NCBI GenBank assembly: GCA_958510825.1
Contig: OY294051.1
Coordinates: 31,685,667 to 31,749,666, forward strand
Direction of reading: 5' to 3'
Source of the DNA: Brachypterus glaber
Taxonomy: Eukaryota > Arthropoda > Insecta > Coleoptera > Kateretidae
Length of the DNA: 64,000 nt
Every line of letters begins with the position of its first letter. The first letter of the stretch is position 1. Under the pieces are notes generated by a model. That model was given only the letters and a program-made list of their open reading frames with translations, made no database searches and was not told the origin of the DNA. Below, in pieces: positions 1-11,939 of this stretch. The position numbers and the translations under genes were made by a program.

Positions 1-203
1 GCTGCTCTCGTATAAGGGATTCTCCTCAGACGGAGTTACGCGAACGGCACCCGAATCGGTATGATCCTCGCTTTTTAGCACACTTTTGCAAATGAGCCAC
101 TGCAGTGGCACGGATAATAATTTCGCGGTCCCTTGAGTTTCAAGTTATGGAGTTTCCACTGTATACTTTTCTGTTTCTTGGGTAAAATAGTTTTTATATC
201 ATC
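1..203. other. unassigned non-coding edge
   Basis: I see no gene in this stretch. It is ordinary AT-rich DNA up to the fold-back element that begins near 195. Confidence 0.5.
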
Positions 204-1115
204 TGTAGGACCAAGGGCGTAGATGAGGGGGGGGTAATGGGGGTAATTACCCCCCCATAGGGTTGGGCGCCAATTTCTTTTTGCTGCAAGGGCGCCGAGT
301 TTGAAAGAAACCCCCAGGGACAAAGCTTTTTTTCTTGAGGGCATTTTTCTAGGCGCCATTTTTTTTGCCGAGGCGCCAAGTTTTGCTTGAAACCGTCAGG
401 GACAAAGCTTTTTTTTTTTTTTTGAGGGTGTTTTTTCTTTTTTTTCTAGAGGTGCCAAATTTAAGACTTGCTTCAGGGCGCCGAAAGACCGGCCCTGGGT
501 ATTACCCCCGCCCCCCCATAGAAGAAAAACATCTACGCCCTTGTGTAGGACTGCCAAATTTACAATGCTTTATTTTCTGTCCATGCTAAAAATTTTAAAT
601 ACAAGTTAAAATATTTAAAATCTACTACAAAAATATACCGGGTGATCAAACGAAAACTTTAACCTTGGATAAAATCGAAACTAATGAGTTTCGAAAAAAT
701 ATTATGTTTTTAAATTAATTAATAAATGCATTTTTTAATTTTCCTCGAGAACTACTGAACCGATTTTAAAAAATAAAACTTTGTTATAACCAGTATTAGA
801 GAACCTTTTCAATAATGTATTAAATGTCCCACATTCCCATTTAAGATTTTTGAACTGGTAGCTCCTGGGTGGGGGCGGGGGGTAGTTACATTAATTATTG
901 GTTACATGTCAAAAGATGTTCCCCTTCAAATAAAAATTGACCGGTCTCGGCGTTTTTTCGAAAACTCATTAGTTTCGATTTTATCCAAGGTTGAAGTTTT
1001 CGTTGGATCACCCGGTTTTTTTTTAGTAGATTTTAAATATTTTAACTTGTATTTGAAATTCTTAGCATGGACAGAAAATAAAGCATTGTGAACTTGGCAG
1101 TCCTACAGATGATAT
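195..1115. mobile_element. long-TIR fold-back element (MITE), interrupted by an hAT-like insert
   Basis: The sequence running inward from 195 (TATATCATCTGTAGGAC, continued at 544 after a nested insert) is repeated in inverted orientation ending near 1115. The arms match over roughly 150 bases; for example CTTTATTTTCTGTCCATGCT at about 569 has its inverse near 1064-1083, and GGATAAAATCGAAACTAATG near 667 its inverse near 968-988. The termini abut TA-rich flanks. There is no transposase ORF, so this is a non-autonomous element. The superfamily is not clear, and a Tc1/mariner-type TA target is possible. Confidence 0.75.
212..543. mobile_element. hAT-like non-autonomous element nested in the fold-back element
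   Basis: The 332-bp element begins CAAGGGCGTAGATG and ends CATCTACGCCCTTG, a perfect 14-bp terminal inverted repeat. It is flanked by a perfect 8-bp direct repeat TGTAGGAC (204-211 and 544-551). An 8-bp duplication and a CA(A/G)GG terminus are typical of the hAT superfamily. The interior is rich in G/C runs and poly-T and contains an internal duplication of a GGGACAAAGC-containing segment (about 327 and about 400). No transposase is encoded. Confidence 0.85.
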
Positions 1116-1399
1116 AATTTATGTATCTACATAAAATTTATTAACATTTTTAACTCGTAACTAATTTTAATTTTCTACTGTAACCTTTTGCGGTGTAAAA
1201 ATATCTATTTAGTATATATCGTTTAGTTACATAAGTTAAAGCCTTCCCCTGCCTTAATATAGCTCCAGAAGCCTTACGTAAAAAATATTAATTTTTATTA
1301 ATAATACCAGACTTTGTCACCAATGGTGACGTTTTTTTAAGAGCCACTTCTCTGAAAAATTACTTAAAATAAACTACTTACACCTAAGGATACTACTGG

Positions 1400-1768
1400 A
1401 ATCTAAGTTGGGGCAACCAGATCAACATTTAAATATGGACCAACTATTTTTCTGGTTGCTGCAACCAGGGATCTGGTAACGGCAAAAACACAACTTGTTG
1501 TGATTACCAGATCTGCAGAAATAAAACTTTTAAGGGCAACTTGCACCAATGATGGTTTAACTTTAAACTTGGATTAAATTGACGGCTGACCAATTAGAAC
1601 GCAGCATTTTTAACTTAAACTCGGTTTAGTTGAGATAATCCCGTACCAAAAGTTGGTGCAAGTGGCCCTAAGCATAACAATTTGTCTTGCCCATATTTCT
1701 GGTTGCATTTACCAGAAAAATTGTTGTTCCGTAAGTAACTATTGATCTTTTTTTCAGCGTAGTGCCCT
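1400..1768. mobile_element. fold-back element of the 'CTGGTTG' family (copy 1)
   Basis: The segment is rich in inverted TCTGGTTG / CAACCAGA motifs. It shares long blocks (CAACTATTTTTCTGGTTGCT, CAACAATTTGTCTTG-like) with a second copy at 57.7-57.9 kb. The right end resembles the TTACACTGAAA terminus seen there. It is interrupted by a Harbinger-like insert at 534-668 relative to 1001, that is 1534-1668. No coding capacity is seen. Confidence 0.65.
1534..1668. mobile_element. PIF/Harbinger-like MITE
   Basis: The 135-bp element begins GGGCAACTTGCACCAA and ends with the near-perfect inverse TTGGTGCAAGTGGCCC. It is flanked by a TAA direct repeat (1531-1533 and 1669-1671). A 3-bp TWA duplication and GGGC-type termini fit PIF/Harbinger. 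It is inserted inside the fold-back element at 1400-1768. Confidence 0.8.
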
Positions 1769-2191
1769 TAATTAATGATAAACATACATTGTATGTGTTT
1801 AGGTTGGATCTCCCCCAAAGCAAAATCACTAGAACGCTATGGAAGAAATTATCCATGGGTGGAAAAGTAAATTTTTACACGCAAAAGTAACATTAATTTA
1901 ACTAGTTTATTTCAAAATCTATGACTAAGGTATTTTATAGGACGAGGTATGCATTAGGGTATTTAATAAAAAACGAAAAACTTTGGTAAAAAAAAATTAT
2001 TTTAGGAAGATAACTTTTTCGATTTTTTAAAAAGTTTAACCCTCCAGAACTTTTTTGTTTTGCAGGGGGTTAAAAAAACAATATGGATCTTCCTCTCATA
2101 GAACTTTGTTTTTCTTGAAAATTTTGGGTCGATGAGATCATTTCTGCGTTCCCCCGGTACATGAATACTTTGATTCGGCCGGTTATAAGTT

Positions 2192-2545
2192 ACAACTTAT
2201 AACCAGTAGTCGGCGTAAAAAAGTTATGACTCATCAAGGTTGAAAATAAACACAGAAACATAGGCTTACGGAATCATTTTGCCGAATTATGAGGGAAATT
2301 TTTATAAGGGTCACTAAATCGAAACATTTGACGTCTAAATTGTTACCCAGAACAATATTAACTATACATATTAACGTTACATACGTATATATATCGTTGT
2401 TTTTCAAAGAAAAAACCGACATTCGATTTTTATCTTATAAGAATACGAAAGTTTTTAATTTTTATTTATCGATAACTTTTTTCCCACCTTACTCGTTTAA
2501 ATGGAATCATTAAAATCGCCGAGTACTGCTTATAACTTATAAAAT
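2192..2545 (+). mobile_element. fold-back element 'CAGTA-TCGGCG' family, copy 1
   Basis: The element has imperfect terminal inverted repeats: TTATAACCAGTAGTCGGCG on the left and the inverse of TTATAAGCAGTACTCGGCG on the right. The interior (for example TTTTTCCCACCTTACTCGTT) recurs in inverted orientation at 7062-7470 and 10598-11022. Short ORFs in it are shared between copies only because the DNA is, and they do not look like a conserved protein. Confidence 0.75.
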
Positions 2546-3388
2546 ATAACTAATAAAATATAACTAACTATACCTATAGGTATTTTTGCAAAACACCGTG
2601 TAAATTGAAAATTACATCACAGCCACCTGTTTCAAGGCCTTGTTGATGTAGGTAGGATAATATGAATAACATAATAATTAATAATATAATATAATAATAC
2701 AAGGAATGTTTCATGACAAAATGGTGTCACTCTGTCACTATTAAGTATGGTTTTATTTTATAAATTTAAATTTTAATTATTATTATCTTTTTTTAATTCA
2801 AAAATAAAACAGTAATTTTTAAAATCATATTAAAATCATTATATTACCTATTTTATATGTAAAAATTTAAAGTAATAATAAATATTACTAAATTTTAAAT
2901 AGCGATTTTATCATTTATAATTATGTTTATTTTATCACTCGTCACTGATAGATAAAATATTGTAATATTATATTAAATATTTATGTAATAATAAATTTAA
3001 ATATTTAAGTATATTTATATAATGTTGTCTATGAGGTTGTCTATGTTTCTCAGATGTATATTTTGATAACAAAAACTTTTTAATATAACTCATACTTCCC
3101 AATTTTTATTTTCGAGTGACCTTAGGAGAGAAAAAGTTATTTTAACAAAGATTAAACAATCTTTGATTTTAAGGCGAAAAAATTAATTATTTGAAGGTGT
3201 CCGATGTCCGTTTTTCCGTCCATCCATCCGTACAAGCCATACCATTTGACAGATTAAAACTAAACTTTAAACTTAAGGTTTTTAGGGGATTGCTTAGGAA
3301 GGTTTTTCTTATTCTTCTCTACTCTATTTTTTTTGCTGTGATATTTATACTAAGTTAATTTTAAGTTTACAGTTTCATCGGCCTAGCC

Positions 3389-3420
<32 letters not shown>

Positions 3421-3675
3421 AATAATGGCAGTTTACTGATGAACAAAAATCGAATAATTTTTAGCACATTCGCCAAAAATTAAACATTTTCAAGGAAAAA
3501 TTATTTTTAAAAATCTTTTATGACCAAGAAAAGCTCTGCAGGCGATTTTTAAACCATACAGAATAATGATATTGTTTAAATTCTTGCATTTTTAATCATC
3601 TTAAAATGTGGGAAGTAATTACTCCCATTGCCCCCACTAAATCCGCCACTGCTATAAAGTATACATAATATGTAC
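2546..3675. other. AT-rich intergenic DNA with a short (AAT)n microsatellite
   Basis: No gene is recognised. An (AAT)n run lies at about 3393-3420. The rest is low-complexity A/T sequence. Confidence 0.5.
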
Positions 3676-3890
3676 CGTGCGATTATAAAGTGCAGAACAC
3701 TTTTTAATGCAAAACTGGCATTAGAGATGAGTAAAATGCAAGAAAGCTGTGCGTTTTACTGGCCACCGAGCTGTTGTACGTAGCAGTCACATGGGCTTGT
3801 CGCGCACAACTCTAACAGAGGCGTGGCTTCAAACGAAGAGTATTTTTCAAACTGTTCGGCACTTTATAATCGCACTGTATACTTTATGTA
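3676..3890. mobile_element. short TIR element (MITE)
   Basis: The terminal inverted repeats are CGTGCGATTATAAAGTGC (about 3678) and its inverse GCACTTTATAATCGCAC (about 3860-3876). The interior is about 160 bp without an ORF. No other copy was recognised in the window. Confidence 0.7.
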
Positions 3891-4184
3891 CATATTATTA
3901 ATATTATTATGTATTTGTTTACAAACTGAGTTGTCTAATGTTTTAAGAAATAGGCATTAAAATAAAATAAAATGTATTCAATTTAAACTATAGAAAGTTG
4001 AGGCATTTTAAGTTTCTTAAAGTCATTAACATTGAAATAATAAGAATTAATCAAAGGTGAAGACGTGAGAAAAAAATCGCCCACAGCTATTAAAACCATT
4101 TTTTAGTGTACAATACCTACATATCGCATCATTCTGCTATAAGAGAACATTACGCAATTGTACTCTTCACTGCACGCTAGAATA

Positions 4185-4737
4185 GTAAATATTCAAAGAA
4201 CTTTTACCTCAAGAATGAACATGATGAAATCTACCGTATGCTTTGTTTGAAGCGTGAACCAACTACGGTGAGGGGCTGGTGGGGAGTGACTATTGTTTAC
4301 ACTTAGTACGCGTAAAGAGGGAGAAAGAATGTGTAAACTCACAGTCTAATGTCGTAAACTTTGTCAAGCGATACAGTGTTGCCGGTTGCAACACCTGCTT
4401 TAGATATTTTATTGTGAATTTTAAGAAATATTAGTTTTATTTGAGTTTTATATGAACTAGTAGTTTAATTTTAATAAATTTAATTATATTCCATTATTAA
4501 ACATAATTATAGTGTCGTAGTATGGTAGTTTTTTAAAATTTTAATGTAGGTATAAAGATTTATCATAATCATAAAGTGAAAATTACGCAACATCGCGATG
4601 TATCGATGCATCGCTCTGGTCACCAGACGGTCAAAACTAGCGATGTTTATGTAAACAAGCAAACAAAAAGATGACACCTTCATAAACATTGGTCTGAAAT
4701 AACTTCTTGAGGTAAAAGTTCTTTGTAAATATTACAC
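4185..4737. mobile_element. TIR element of about 550 bp
   Basis: AAAGAACTTTTACCTCAAGA at 4196 is mirrored by TCTTGAGGTAAAAGTTCTTT at 4707, next to TAAATATT motifs at both ends. The interior has no convincing ORF. This is a non-autonomous DNA transposon candidate. Confidence 0.65.
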
Positions 4738-5814
4738 GATGGTTTTTAAATTTTCAAAATCGTGAAAAATTACCCTACGTTTCAAAGCAAATGTTTATGT
4801 ACAACTGTACAAATCTTGTGTACACGATAACTCAAGAACATAATATCCGATCAATATGAAATTTTTAGGAAAAAATCAACCTCTCTGAGAGAAATGACTC
4901 CATTTAAAATAAAAAAGCCTCTCAAATTAATTTTATTCACGACTATTTAGTAATTGGCTAATTACATACAAACATAAAAGTTGAAAAATTATTATTAACT
5001 GCAACTCCTAAAAAGTTAGAAACACCCCATTTTCCTCCCTTGGTCGGGAAGGATCTTGTAGCTAACTTCACGTATGTCACACAAAAATTTGAGTTTATTA
5101 ACTTAAATTTTATGACAAAACAGTTTTAAATGAATTTATTTTTTATTTATTCATGATTTATTTTTATAAAATAACATCACATATAAACTTAAGTTATTTT
5201 TTTTTTTTGGAATTTATGAAAAATAAACAGTGACGACTTCCAACTCTAGGTTATTATAATAGGATTTTGGGGTTTAGTTAAACGTCATTAACTTTAGTTA
5301 AAATGACAAATGCATTACAGTTTAAGTTACCTAACTTGATATAACAAATAACCAAAAATAGTTTTAAAGATAAATTCAAGAATTGTATTTACCTTTATAG
5401 CTAATCATTTGTTACTTCAGTGTGTTTCTTTGGTGTATGCCTACTCTAATCAAAATTGTCATTAAGGTTTAGCTAGTGTATAAATTTACATTTCATGTTT
5501 TTCTTCGTATTTTAGTTATAATTTTACACAAACTATAAATACATAGTTTATTTATTAACCTAATCATGTATCAATAATCGTCAGCTATCACAAAATAGAA
5601 ACAGTCAACAAAACAGGTGCTGCCCTCTATCGCCAAACTAATGAACTAACGGGGGTATTTAATTTCTACTAATTTTTAGAGAAAATTTTTCTCAGAAACA
5701 CATTTAAATGTATTACTTAATTTATATTGAATGAATATAAATGTTTTAAGATTGTTAATAAAACAGGTATGCTTGTGAATAAAATAGTATACAAACCTCG
5801 GTTTAACATTTAAT
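4738..5814. other. AT-rich intergenic DNA, nothing recognised
   Basis: I find no ORF with recognisable protein similarity, no RNA gene and no clear repeat structure here. Confidence 0.45.
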
Positions 5815-5959
5815 TTTTCCTTCGGGAATTAGCAAACCTTCGGGGCTACGCCCCTTGGTCTGCTAACTCTCCCTCAGAAAATGAAACAGTTTCCACCTCG
5901 GTATGTAATATACTATTTTGCCCTTGATTAATAGAAATATTTATACCAGTTTTAAAAAA

Positions 5960-6290
5960 CATATTCCTTAGTATACTCTTCACAGGTGACACACCCTCTT
6001 TTTTGTTTAGAGAACGTTCAAGTATTACGTAACGCATATTGTACCAATATTCATACACTTCATACCCCGATTCTCGCGTTATTATAGATTTTATATTTTG
6101 GCTACCCCCCCTAATAGGGGGTGTGTTAGGGGGGTATCCAAAATATGAAATTTCTACAGCCTTAAATAACGCGAGAACCGAGGTATAAAGTGTATGAATT
6201 TTGGTACATTTTGCGTTACGTAATATTTGAATGTTCCCTAAACAAAAAGTTAGAGGGTGTGTCACCTGTGAAGAGTATACTAAGGAATAT
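5960..6290. mobile_element. near-perfect palindromic fold-back element
   Basis: CTTCACAGGTGACACACCCT at about 5980 is mirrored by GTGTGTCACCTGTGAAGAGT at about 6258. The arms extend about 150 bp each around a centre near 6110-6125 rich in G/C runs. The arm segment TTACGTAATACTTGAACGTT-like also occurs as fragments near 13288 and 15664. A 139-codon reverse-strand ORF across it is only a reading through the hairpin. Confidence 0.8.
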
Positions 6291-6299
6291 TAAGCATTA

Positions 6300-7061
6300 C
6301 ATATCTTCAAAACTTGTTTTGTAATATACCTAGGAAAATCGATCTTGGCTAGAAAAACAAAATGCAATAAAATTTTGCAAAGGTAGTATATCTATAGATC
6401 TGCACGCGATAAAGTTGTTGGTGGTTGTTCTAGGCTAAAACCGAGGGATAGACAACTGCGCGTAATCTCTGTACAAAGCAGTGGTAATCCATTATGTAGA
6501 CGTCGCATAAATCTTATACAGAATCACGTAATTTTAAAAAGTCACGTATGCAAATTTGGAATGACCACCCAATTTTTTTTTTGGTTGTTGATAGCAGACT
6601 GCCTTCACATTTGGTATGGCACTGATATCCAGTGCCAAAGTATTAATGAAAATTGATTTTTTTCTAATAATACAAAAAAAAAGTTAAAAAACAGAAAAAT
6701 CTAATAATCTCCCAAGAAGGAGCAGCTGTGATTTAGGTTACTAGTGATATGTAATGAGGGAGTAATCTACTATCAACATTTAAAAGAAAATTTGTGTGGT
6801 CATTTCAAAAAACCTAAACTTAACAGGGTCGCACTGTGTATAATATTAAATTTAGTAAACTGTTTTTTTTTCTTAATGTCAAGACTAAATGGTTATAAAA
6901 CAAGGTAATCACTGTTTTTTTTTGTGTTATTTAACTGGTTTTTAGAATTTTCTTTTGTTTCTGAAATTTTATTAAAAATGTACCGGGAAATTCTTTAGAA
7001 ATGGCCAGGGAAAACAGAAAAAAATCAGGAAAATTCAGTTTTTAGTCCAAACAAGTTCTAT
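6300..7061. other. intergenic DNA, nothing recognised
   Basis: I see no gene or clear element in this stretch. Confidence 0.4.
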
Positions 7062-7470
7062 GTTATTAACAGTAGTCGGCGAATTTCCAGTACTCGCATA
7101 GCCGCCGCGTCGACTCTAGCGTTGAGGCGAGGTTTTAAATATTTACATTTTTATTTCTTTTTATCTTGATTTATTTTAACGATTTCATTTAAACGAGTAA
7201 GGTGGGAAAAAAGTTATTGACAAATAAAATTTAAAAACTTTCTTAGATAAAAATCGAATGTCGTTTTTTTCTTTGTAAAACACCAATACCAATACGTATG
7301 TATAATTAATAGGTATAGTTAATATTGTTGTGGGTAACAAATTAGTCGTCAAATGTTTCGATTTTAAAAATTTCCCTCATAATTCGGCAAAATTATTCCG
7401 TAAGCCTATGTTTCTGTGTTTATTTTCAACATTGATGACTGAGTTTACGCCGAATACTGGTTATTAACTA
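7062..7470 (-). mobile_element. fold-back element 'CAGTA-TCGGCG' family, copy 2
   Basis: This is an inverted copy of the 2192-2545 element. It starts AACAGTAGTCGGCG and ends CGCCGAATACTGGTTATTAA. Relative to copy 1 it carries an extra segment near the left end (7090-7180), shared with copy 3, that includes a GTCGACTCTAG block. Confidence 0.75.
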
Positions 7471-7682
7471 CAATCTCCGAAATATTTTCTGACTTTTAAA
7501 TTGGTTTTAGTGTTTTTATTCTTGGCACAGCCAAGTATTGACTAATGCAAGCAAACTGGGCAGATTTCCAACTTTTCGTTGATAAACATTTTTGGCCTTA
7601 GCTATTATTTTTTATGGACATAAGGTCATAATTTTGGATCAAGGAAGTTTTAATTTAAAATAGTAAACTTAAAAACTTACAA

Positions 7683-7930
7683 ATTACTAAACTTTATTTT
7701 ATTTTATTTATTTATTTATTTTATTTATTTATGAGTATCTTACAGAGTCATGGAGAGTCCCATATAAGCTTTTGGATTGTGCTAGGGGCTCTCCATTAAT
7801 TTTGATAAATCATCCAAATTAGTGTTTACAAAAAATTTCAGTCCTTTCGTTCCGCCTTCTCTTCATTTTCAGGCATGGCCCTTTTCTTCTGTTTTACGCC
7901 GACCAGCCATTTCCAAATTTTCCCAGATAA
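7683..7930 (-). mobile_element. LINE 3'-end fragment with (AAAT)n tail
   Basis: On the minus strand, sequence containing GGAGAGCCCCTAGC and GACTCTGTAAGATACTCAT runs into an (AAAT/AAAAT)n tail at 7683-7730. This organisation resembles the 3' end of the intact-looking LINE at 56.2-57.6 kb, which ends in GGGGCTTTCCCG plus (AAAT)n. No ORF remains. This is a 5'-truncated relic and the assignment is tentative. Confidence 0.5.
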
Positions 7931-8827
7931 TTTACAGCAAATTTTGAATTTAAAAATTAATAAAAAATATATACTCAGACATTGACATTATTAAAAAAAA
8001 AATCATGGTAATAGATCTGGTGAAAGTTTAAATACCTCCTGTTACAGGTAATCCTAAATATCCTAAAATGAATATACCTACACGCCAAGAAATCATTTTT
8101 TGAGTCTAGTAAATCTACTGTAGATATTTTGGCCAAGTAAAGATTTTTCTTAAACAAAAAAATGCGTTTGGTTGGGCAAAGTTTCACCATTAGATTTGAA
8201 AGCCATAAATGAAGACTTGTCACAGACTTTTATGCGAAAATCAAGAAATAATAGTACGTAAAAACTTGAATAAAACGGACTTAATGACTTCTTGTTCCAT
8301 AAGAGTATTTAAGAGTTGAATAATTTAGGTTCAAATAGTGAAACATTCGCAAAATCTAAAAATAATCAAATATTGAGTTTAACGTTTAGAATAAGAAAAT
8401 GTTGTTCTTTTTTTAAACGTCCTGTATTTATGTATCCTTTTATATTGTTTACATTAGTTTTGCGTGAGTGTGTTTTGTTTTTATTTGGATGCAGTATACC
8501 TTAAAATGTTTATAATAATTATGTTTGATTCGGATGTTATTAGTACTATAGTAGATATTTATTTATTTATTTATTTTTACCTCGGAGTGGTTGGTCATCT
8601 GGCATATTTAAAATCGAGGAAACAGTAGGTGGGTTGACCTTAAAAAGTTCATGGCCTTCTCTGAAAAAATTTATGCCGTAGCAGAAAATGTTTCAACAGG
8701 CATTTTTGAAAAATTCTTGAGCAATCGAATAATTTTGGATTTATGCACAGATTTATGTCTAGGGTGAATGGTCGTGATTATATTGAGTATCATGGGTACT
8801 ACCTATGCTATAGGGTGTGTCATAGGA
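7931..8827. other. intergenic DNA with (ATTT)n at 8553-8577
   Basis: Only a short tetranucleotide microsatellite is visible. The small ORFs have no recognisable similarity. Confidence 0.4.
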
Positions 8828-9336
8828 AAATAGTATATTAAAGTACTAGTTTCATAACATACGTTTTTAGCGCACGAGTACAAGTTTAGACAACGAGCCG
8901 CTTGCGGTGAGTTTTCTAAAGTATTTGTGCGCTAAAAACGTGTTATGAAACGAGTGATTTATACAATTTTTTCTATTTTGCTCTAAAATTTTAAAAAACT
9001 TACATTTAAATTGATGACTGATTTAGGGGTTTTTGTTTCGAATTGGCATTACAGTTTTCGCCATGTTTAAAATTCTAAGAACGAATATTATTTTATAGTC
9101 ATTTCTTCTCTTTTCCACTGCAAGCCACAATTTTAACACGGTAAAACATAACCTAAACACAAAATTTTGTAGAAAATTAAACTTTAAACCGACGTTCACA
9201 ATTGCACGGCCAACGTCAAGAGATAGACTTTTGTCTGTTGCCAACCAAAAAGAAAAAAAAGTAGAGACCTCTTATGGGCATATAAGAACACGCAAAATCC
9301 GTGTGATTATGAGCTTATAAGAGTCGCAAAATAGAA
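8828..9336. mobile_element. repeat family with a GTTTCATAACA hairpin, copy 1
   Basis: The left part is a hairpin: GTTTCATAACATACGTTTTT at about 8849 and its near-inverse AAAAACGTGTTATGAAAC at about 8933. This is followed by about 370 bp that recur at 28555-28925 (shared blocks include ACTTACATTTAAATTGATGA and CCTATAAGAACACGCAAAAT-like). The hairpin alone also occurs at about 15.96-16.09 kb. No coding capacity is seen. Confidence 0.75.
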
Positions 9337-9758
9337 AAACTCCGTATTGTGATGTCAGGAAAAACTTGAAGAAGAAGAAGAATAATTTTATTTAAAAACG
9401 ACTTCGTGAGCGATTTCAATTTTTGTCAAAAACTGTCTAAAAATGTCCCAAAAACAACCTAAAATCAAAAAATCGGAGGGGGTTTGACTTTCCATTTAAC
9501 TTTGTTTAAGGATACCCGTGAATAAAGAACAACATGAGGGTGTCACCCATTAACATTTCAAAAAGTCGTTTATTAGAAAAACCCTCTGTAAAAATTACAG
9601 TCGAGTAATATTTGATGCATAAAATTCATACTATGAATCCTTTAATTTTACGATCTAGGTACCTGAGCTTCGTCGTAATTATTTTTAATTATGTTTGATA
9701 CTATTTTAAGATGGTGCGTCATGTACCATACTTTAATTAAAAATATCCACACCATAAG

Positions 9759-9902
9759 GTCAATTCTGCCCTGATAATGTAAAGGGCAGTAGGTGACATT
9801 GGTCAATAGCAGCGTTTTCAAAATATTACATCAGGATTGACGTGAAAATGCCGCTATTCGACTTTTACTGCCCTTTACTTGAACAGGGCAGAATTGGTAA
9901 AC
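9759..9902. mobile_element. short palindromic MITE
   Basis: GGTCAATTCTGCCCTG at 9759 is mirrored by CAGGGCAGAATTGGTAAACC at about 9883. The inner blocks TGTAAAGGGCAGTA and ACTGCCCTTTACTT also mirror each other. Total length is about 144 bp. Confidence 0.75.
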
Positions 9903-10597
9903 CAGAAAATAGTTAGAAAAAGATTACCCTAGGGATTACTTCTAAACTATAGTTAAGTGATAATTAATTGGACTCAATAACAAACGAATATAATAAATAT
10001 ACTAAAAGTAATTACTTAGGTAATTATTAAATGGTAATTGCATTTTAAAATCAAGTTAGTTTTAATCTTTTTCATAATATTATCATCAAGGCTGGTTTAA
10101 CTAGCTCATCACATCTCATCTCAAAGTAATTGGTTCGAAAGACAATTAAAGCCGGTGGTTCCCTCTACTACTAACCCACACAAGTCCTGGACTTGGGGGA
10201 TGCTTAATTAAGTAGAATAGTACGAGGTTAAACAAAAATGTAATGTAATGTACCTATGTGACCCACTATTTGATTCCTTCTTCCAACTAGCCCTTTCCAC
10301 AATATACGATTTTCTCAAATTATTCCCAATGCTATATCTGTTATTTTACGATTTATGTGCACAATAAATTTTTATTTGAAATAAAAGCAATTTTTTTCTC
10401 GTGAGTTAATACTTGCTTGCGCATTTAGAATCTTTAGTAATAATCTCGGTAAAAATACTTCTCAGTTATGCAAAGTGATCGATTAATTCAATGTTTGTAT
10501 CCCCAATTTTTATCATATGATAGTTGGCTTTTTCCTCTCTTACACTGCAAAGTAAAGCTTTTGCATTTTCCTTTTTGTCTTTTCTTTTCATCATAAG
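9903..10597. other. intergenic DNA, nothing recognised
   Basis: No gene or clear repeat structure was found. Confidence 0.4.
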
Positions 10598-11022
10598 CGA
10601 ATTTCCAGTAGGCGCCGCGTCGACTCTAGAGTTGAGGCGAGGTTTTAAATATTTACATTTTTATTTCTTTTTATCTTGATTTTTTTTTAATGGTTCCATT
10701 TAAACGAGTAAGGTGGGAAAAAAGTTATCGACAAATAAAAATTAAAAACATTCGTATTCTTAAAAGATAAAAATCGAATGTCGTTTTTTTCTTTGAAAAA
10801 CACCGATATATATACATATACGTATGTGTAGTTAATATGTATAGTTAACATTGTTATGGGTAACAAATTAGTCGTCAAATGTTTCGATTTATAAAAATTT
10901 CCCTCATAATTCGGCAAAATTATTCCGTAAGTCTATGTTTCTGTGTTTTTTTTCAACGTTGATGAGTCATAGCTGAGTTTACGCCGAATACTGGTCATAA
11001 GTTATGATTCATAACCATACGA
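10598..11022 (-). mobile_element. fold-back element 'CAGTA-TCGGCG' family, copy 3
   Basis: This is the same orientation and content as copy 2. It begins near GCGAATTTCCAGTAGGCGCC and ends CGCCGAATACTGGTCATAAG. It is nearly identical to copy 2 across the GTCGACTCTAG block and the AAACGAGTAAGGTGGGAAAA block. Confidence 0.75.
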
Positions 11023-11339
11023 AATATATATTTGATAATTCCTGTTTACTAAACAAGAATTTGTAAATTTGGTTCTTTGTATTTTTGTTTTTAAGTGGCA
11101 CTTTATCATTTTTAAAACGGTTAATTTCAGTCTTTTAAATTTGTTACTGGTCTTTCACCTTGTAAACTAACTGTACCATATTTTAAAGGTATAAAAGTTA
11201 TTGCACTTTTCGTAATCCGTCGGTCGACAGGTACATAGTGCATGTTTGAATGAAATGACAACTATGCACACTCATTTATACAAACGATTACATATAGCTT
11301 TCTTTTTTTTTGACAAAAGTCATCTGACGTTTATAAAAT

Positions 11340-11560
11340 TTTGAATTTTTAAAATTAAATACAGGTAATTCTTTAAAACATACATTTTTAAAGAGTCTGG
11401 ACTGTCGATCGAACGAAAAATGTTGTTCGTAACTCGTTTGCGACAAGTCCTTAGTGCACTCGAATGATTTTTTGACTTCGCTTCGCGTCGTCAAAAAAAC
11501 TACATTCTCGTGTACTAAGGACTAAAGTCGCTTACTCGTTACGAAAACTACTATTATTCA
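11340..11560. repeat. imperfect hairpin repeat
   Basis: The segment around GACTTCGCTTCGCGTCGTC (about 11473) forms a hairpin centre. The arms carry GTCCTTAGTGCACTCGAATG and its approximate inverse CATTCTCGTGTACTAAGGAC. It belongs with other short fold-backs in the window (about 5840, 12010 and 43500) that have a GC-rich loop flanked by AT-rich arms. Confidence 0.5.
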
Positions 11561-11939
11561 CAAGCATACAGAAAAACGTCCTTTATATGCATTGTAAAAA
11601 GTTGCAAAATCTATCATTTGTTTACTTCTTTTAAAGTTAAAAAAGCTTTTCATTTTTAACCAAGGTTAGAAATGAATTCATATCTAACCTGTTTTTTTGT
11701 TTTTGGTTATACCTCATAGATGGCGAAACTATTGCCTTGTCTGTAAACAGTTGAAGTTTGCGAATAAAATAACCTAACATTTTTGTTTATTTCTACGAAA
11801 AAAAATAAAAAATAATATTTATTTATATATTACATGGTTTGTACCGAGACTGACAATAGGAAATAACAACGAGCCACTTATTTAAAGTATTATTTAGTTG
11901 ACAGTTATAGTAACGTAGGAAGTCTGCAAAATTTCTGTA

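Noticed and set aside
5846..6265. 139-codon reverse-strand ORF
   Set aside because: It reads through a near-perfect palindrome and has no recognisable domain.
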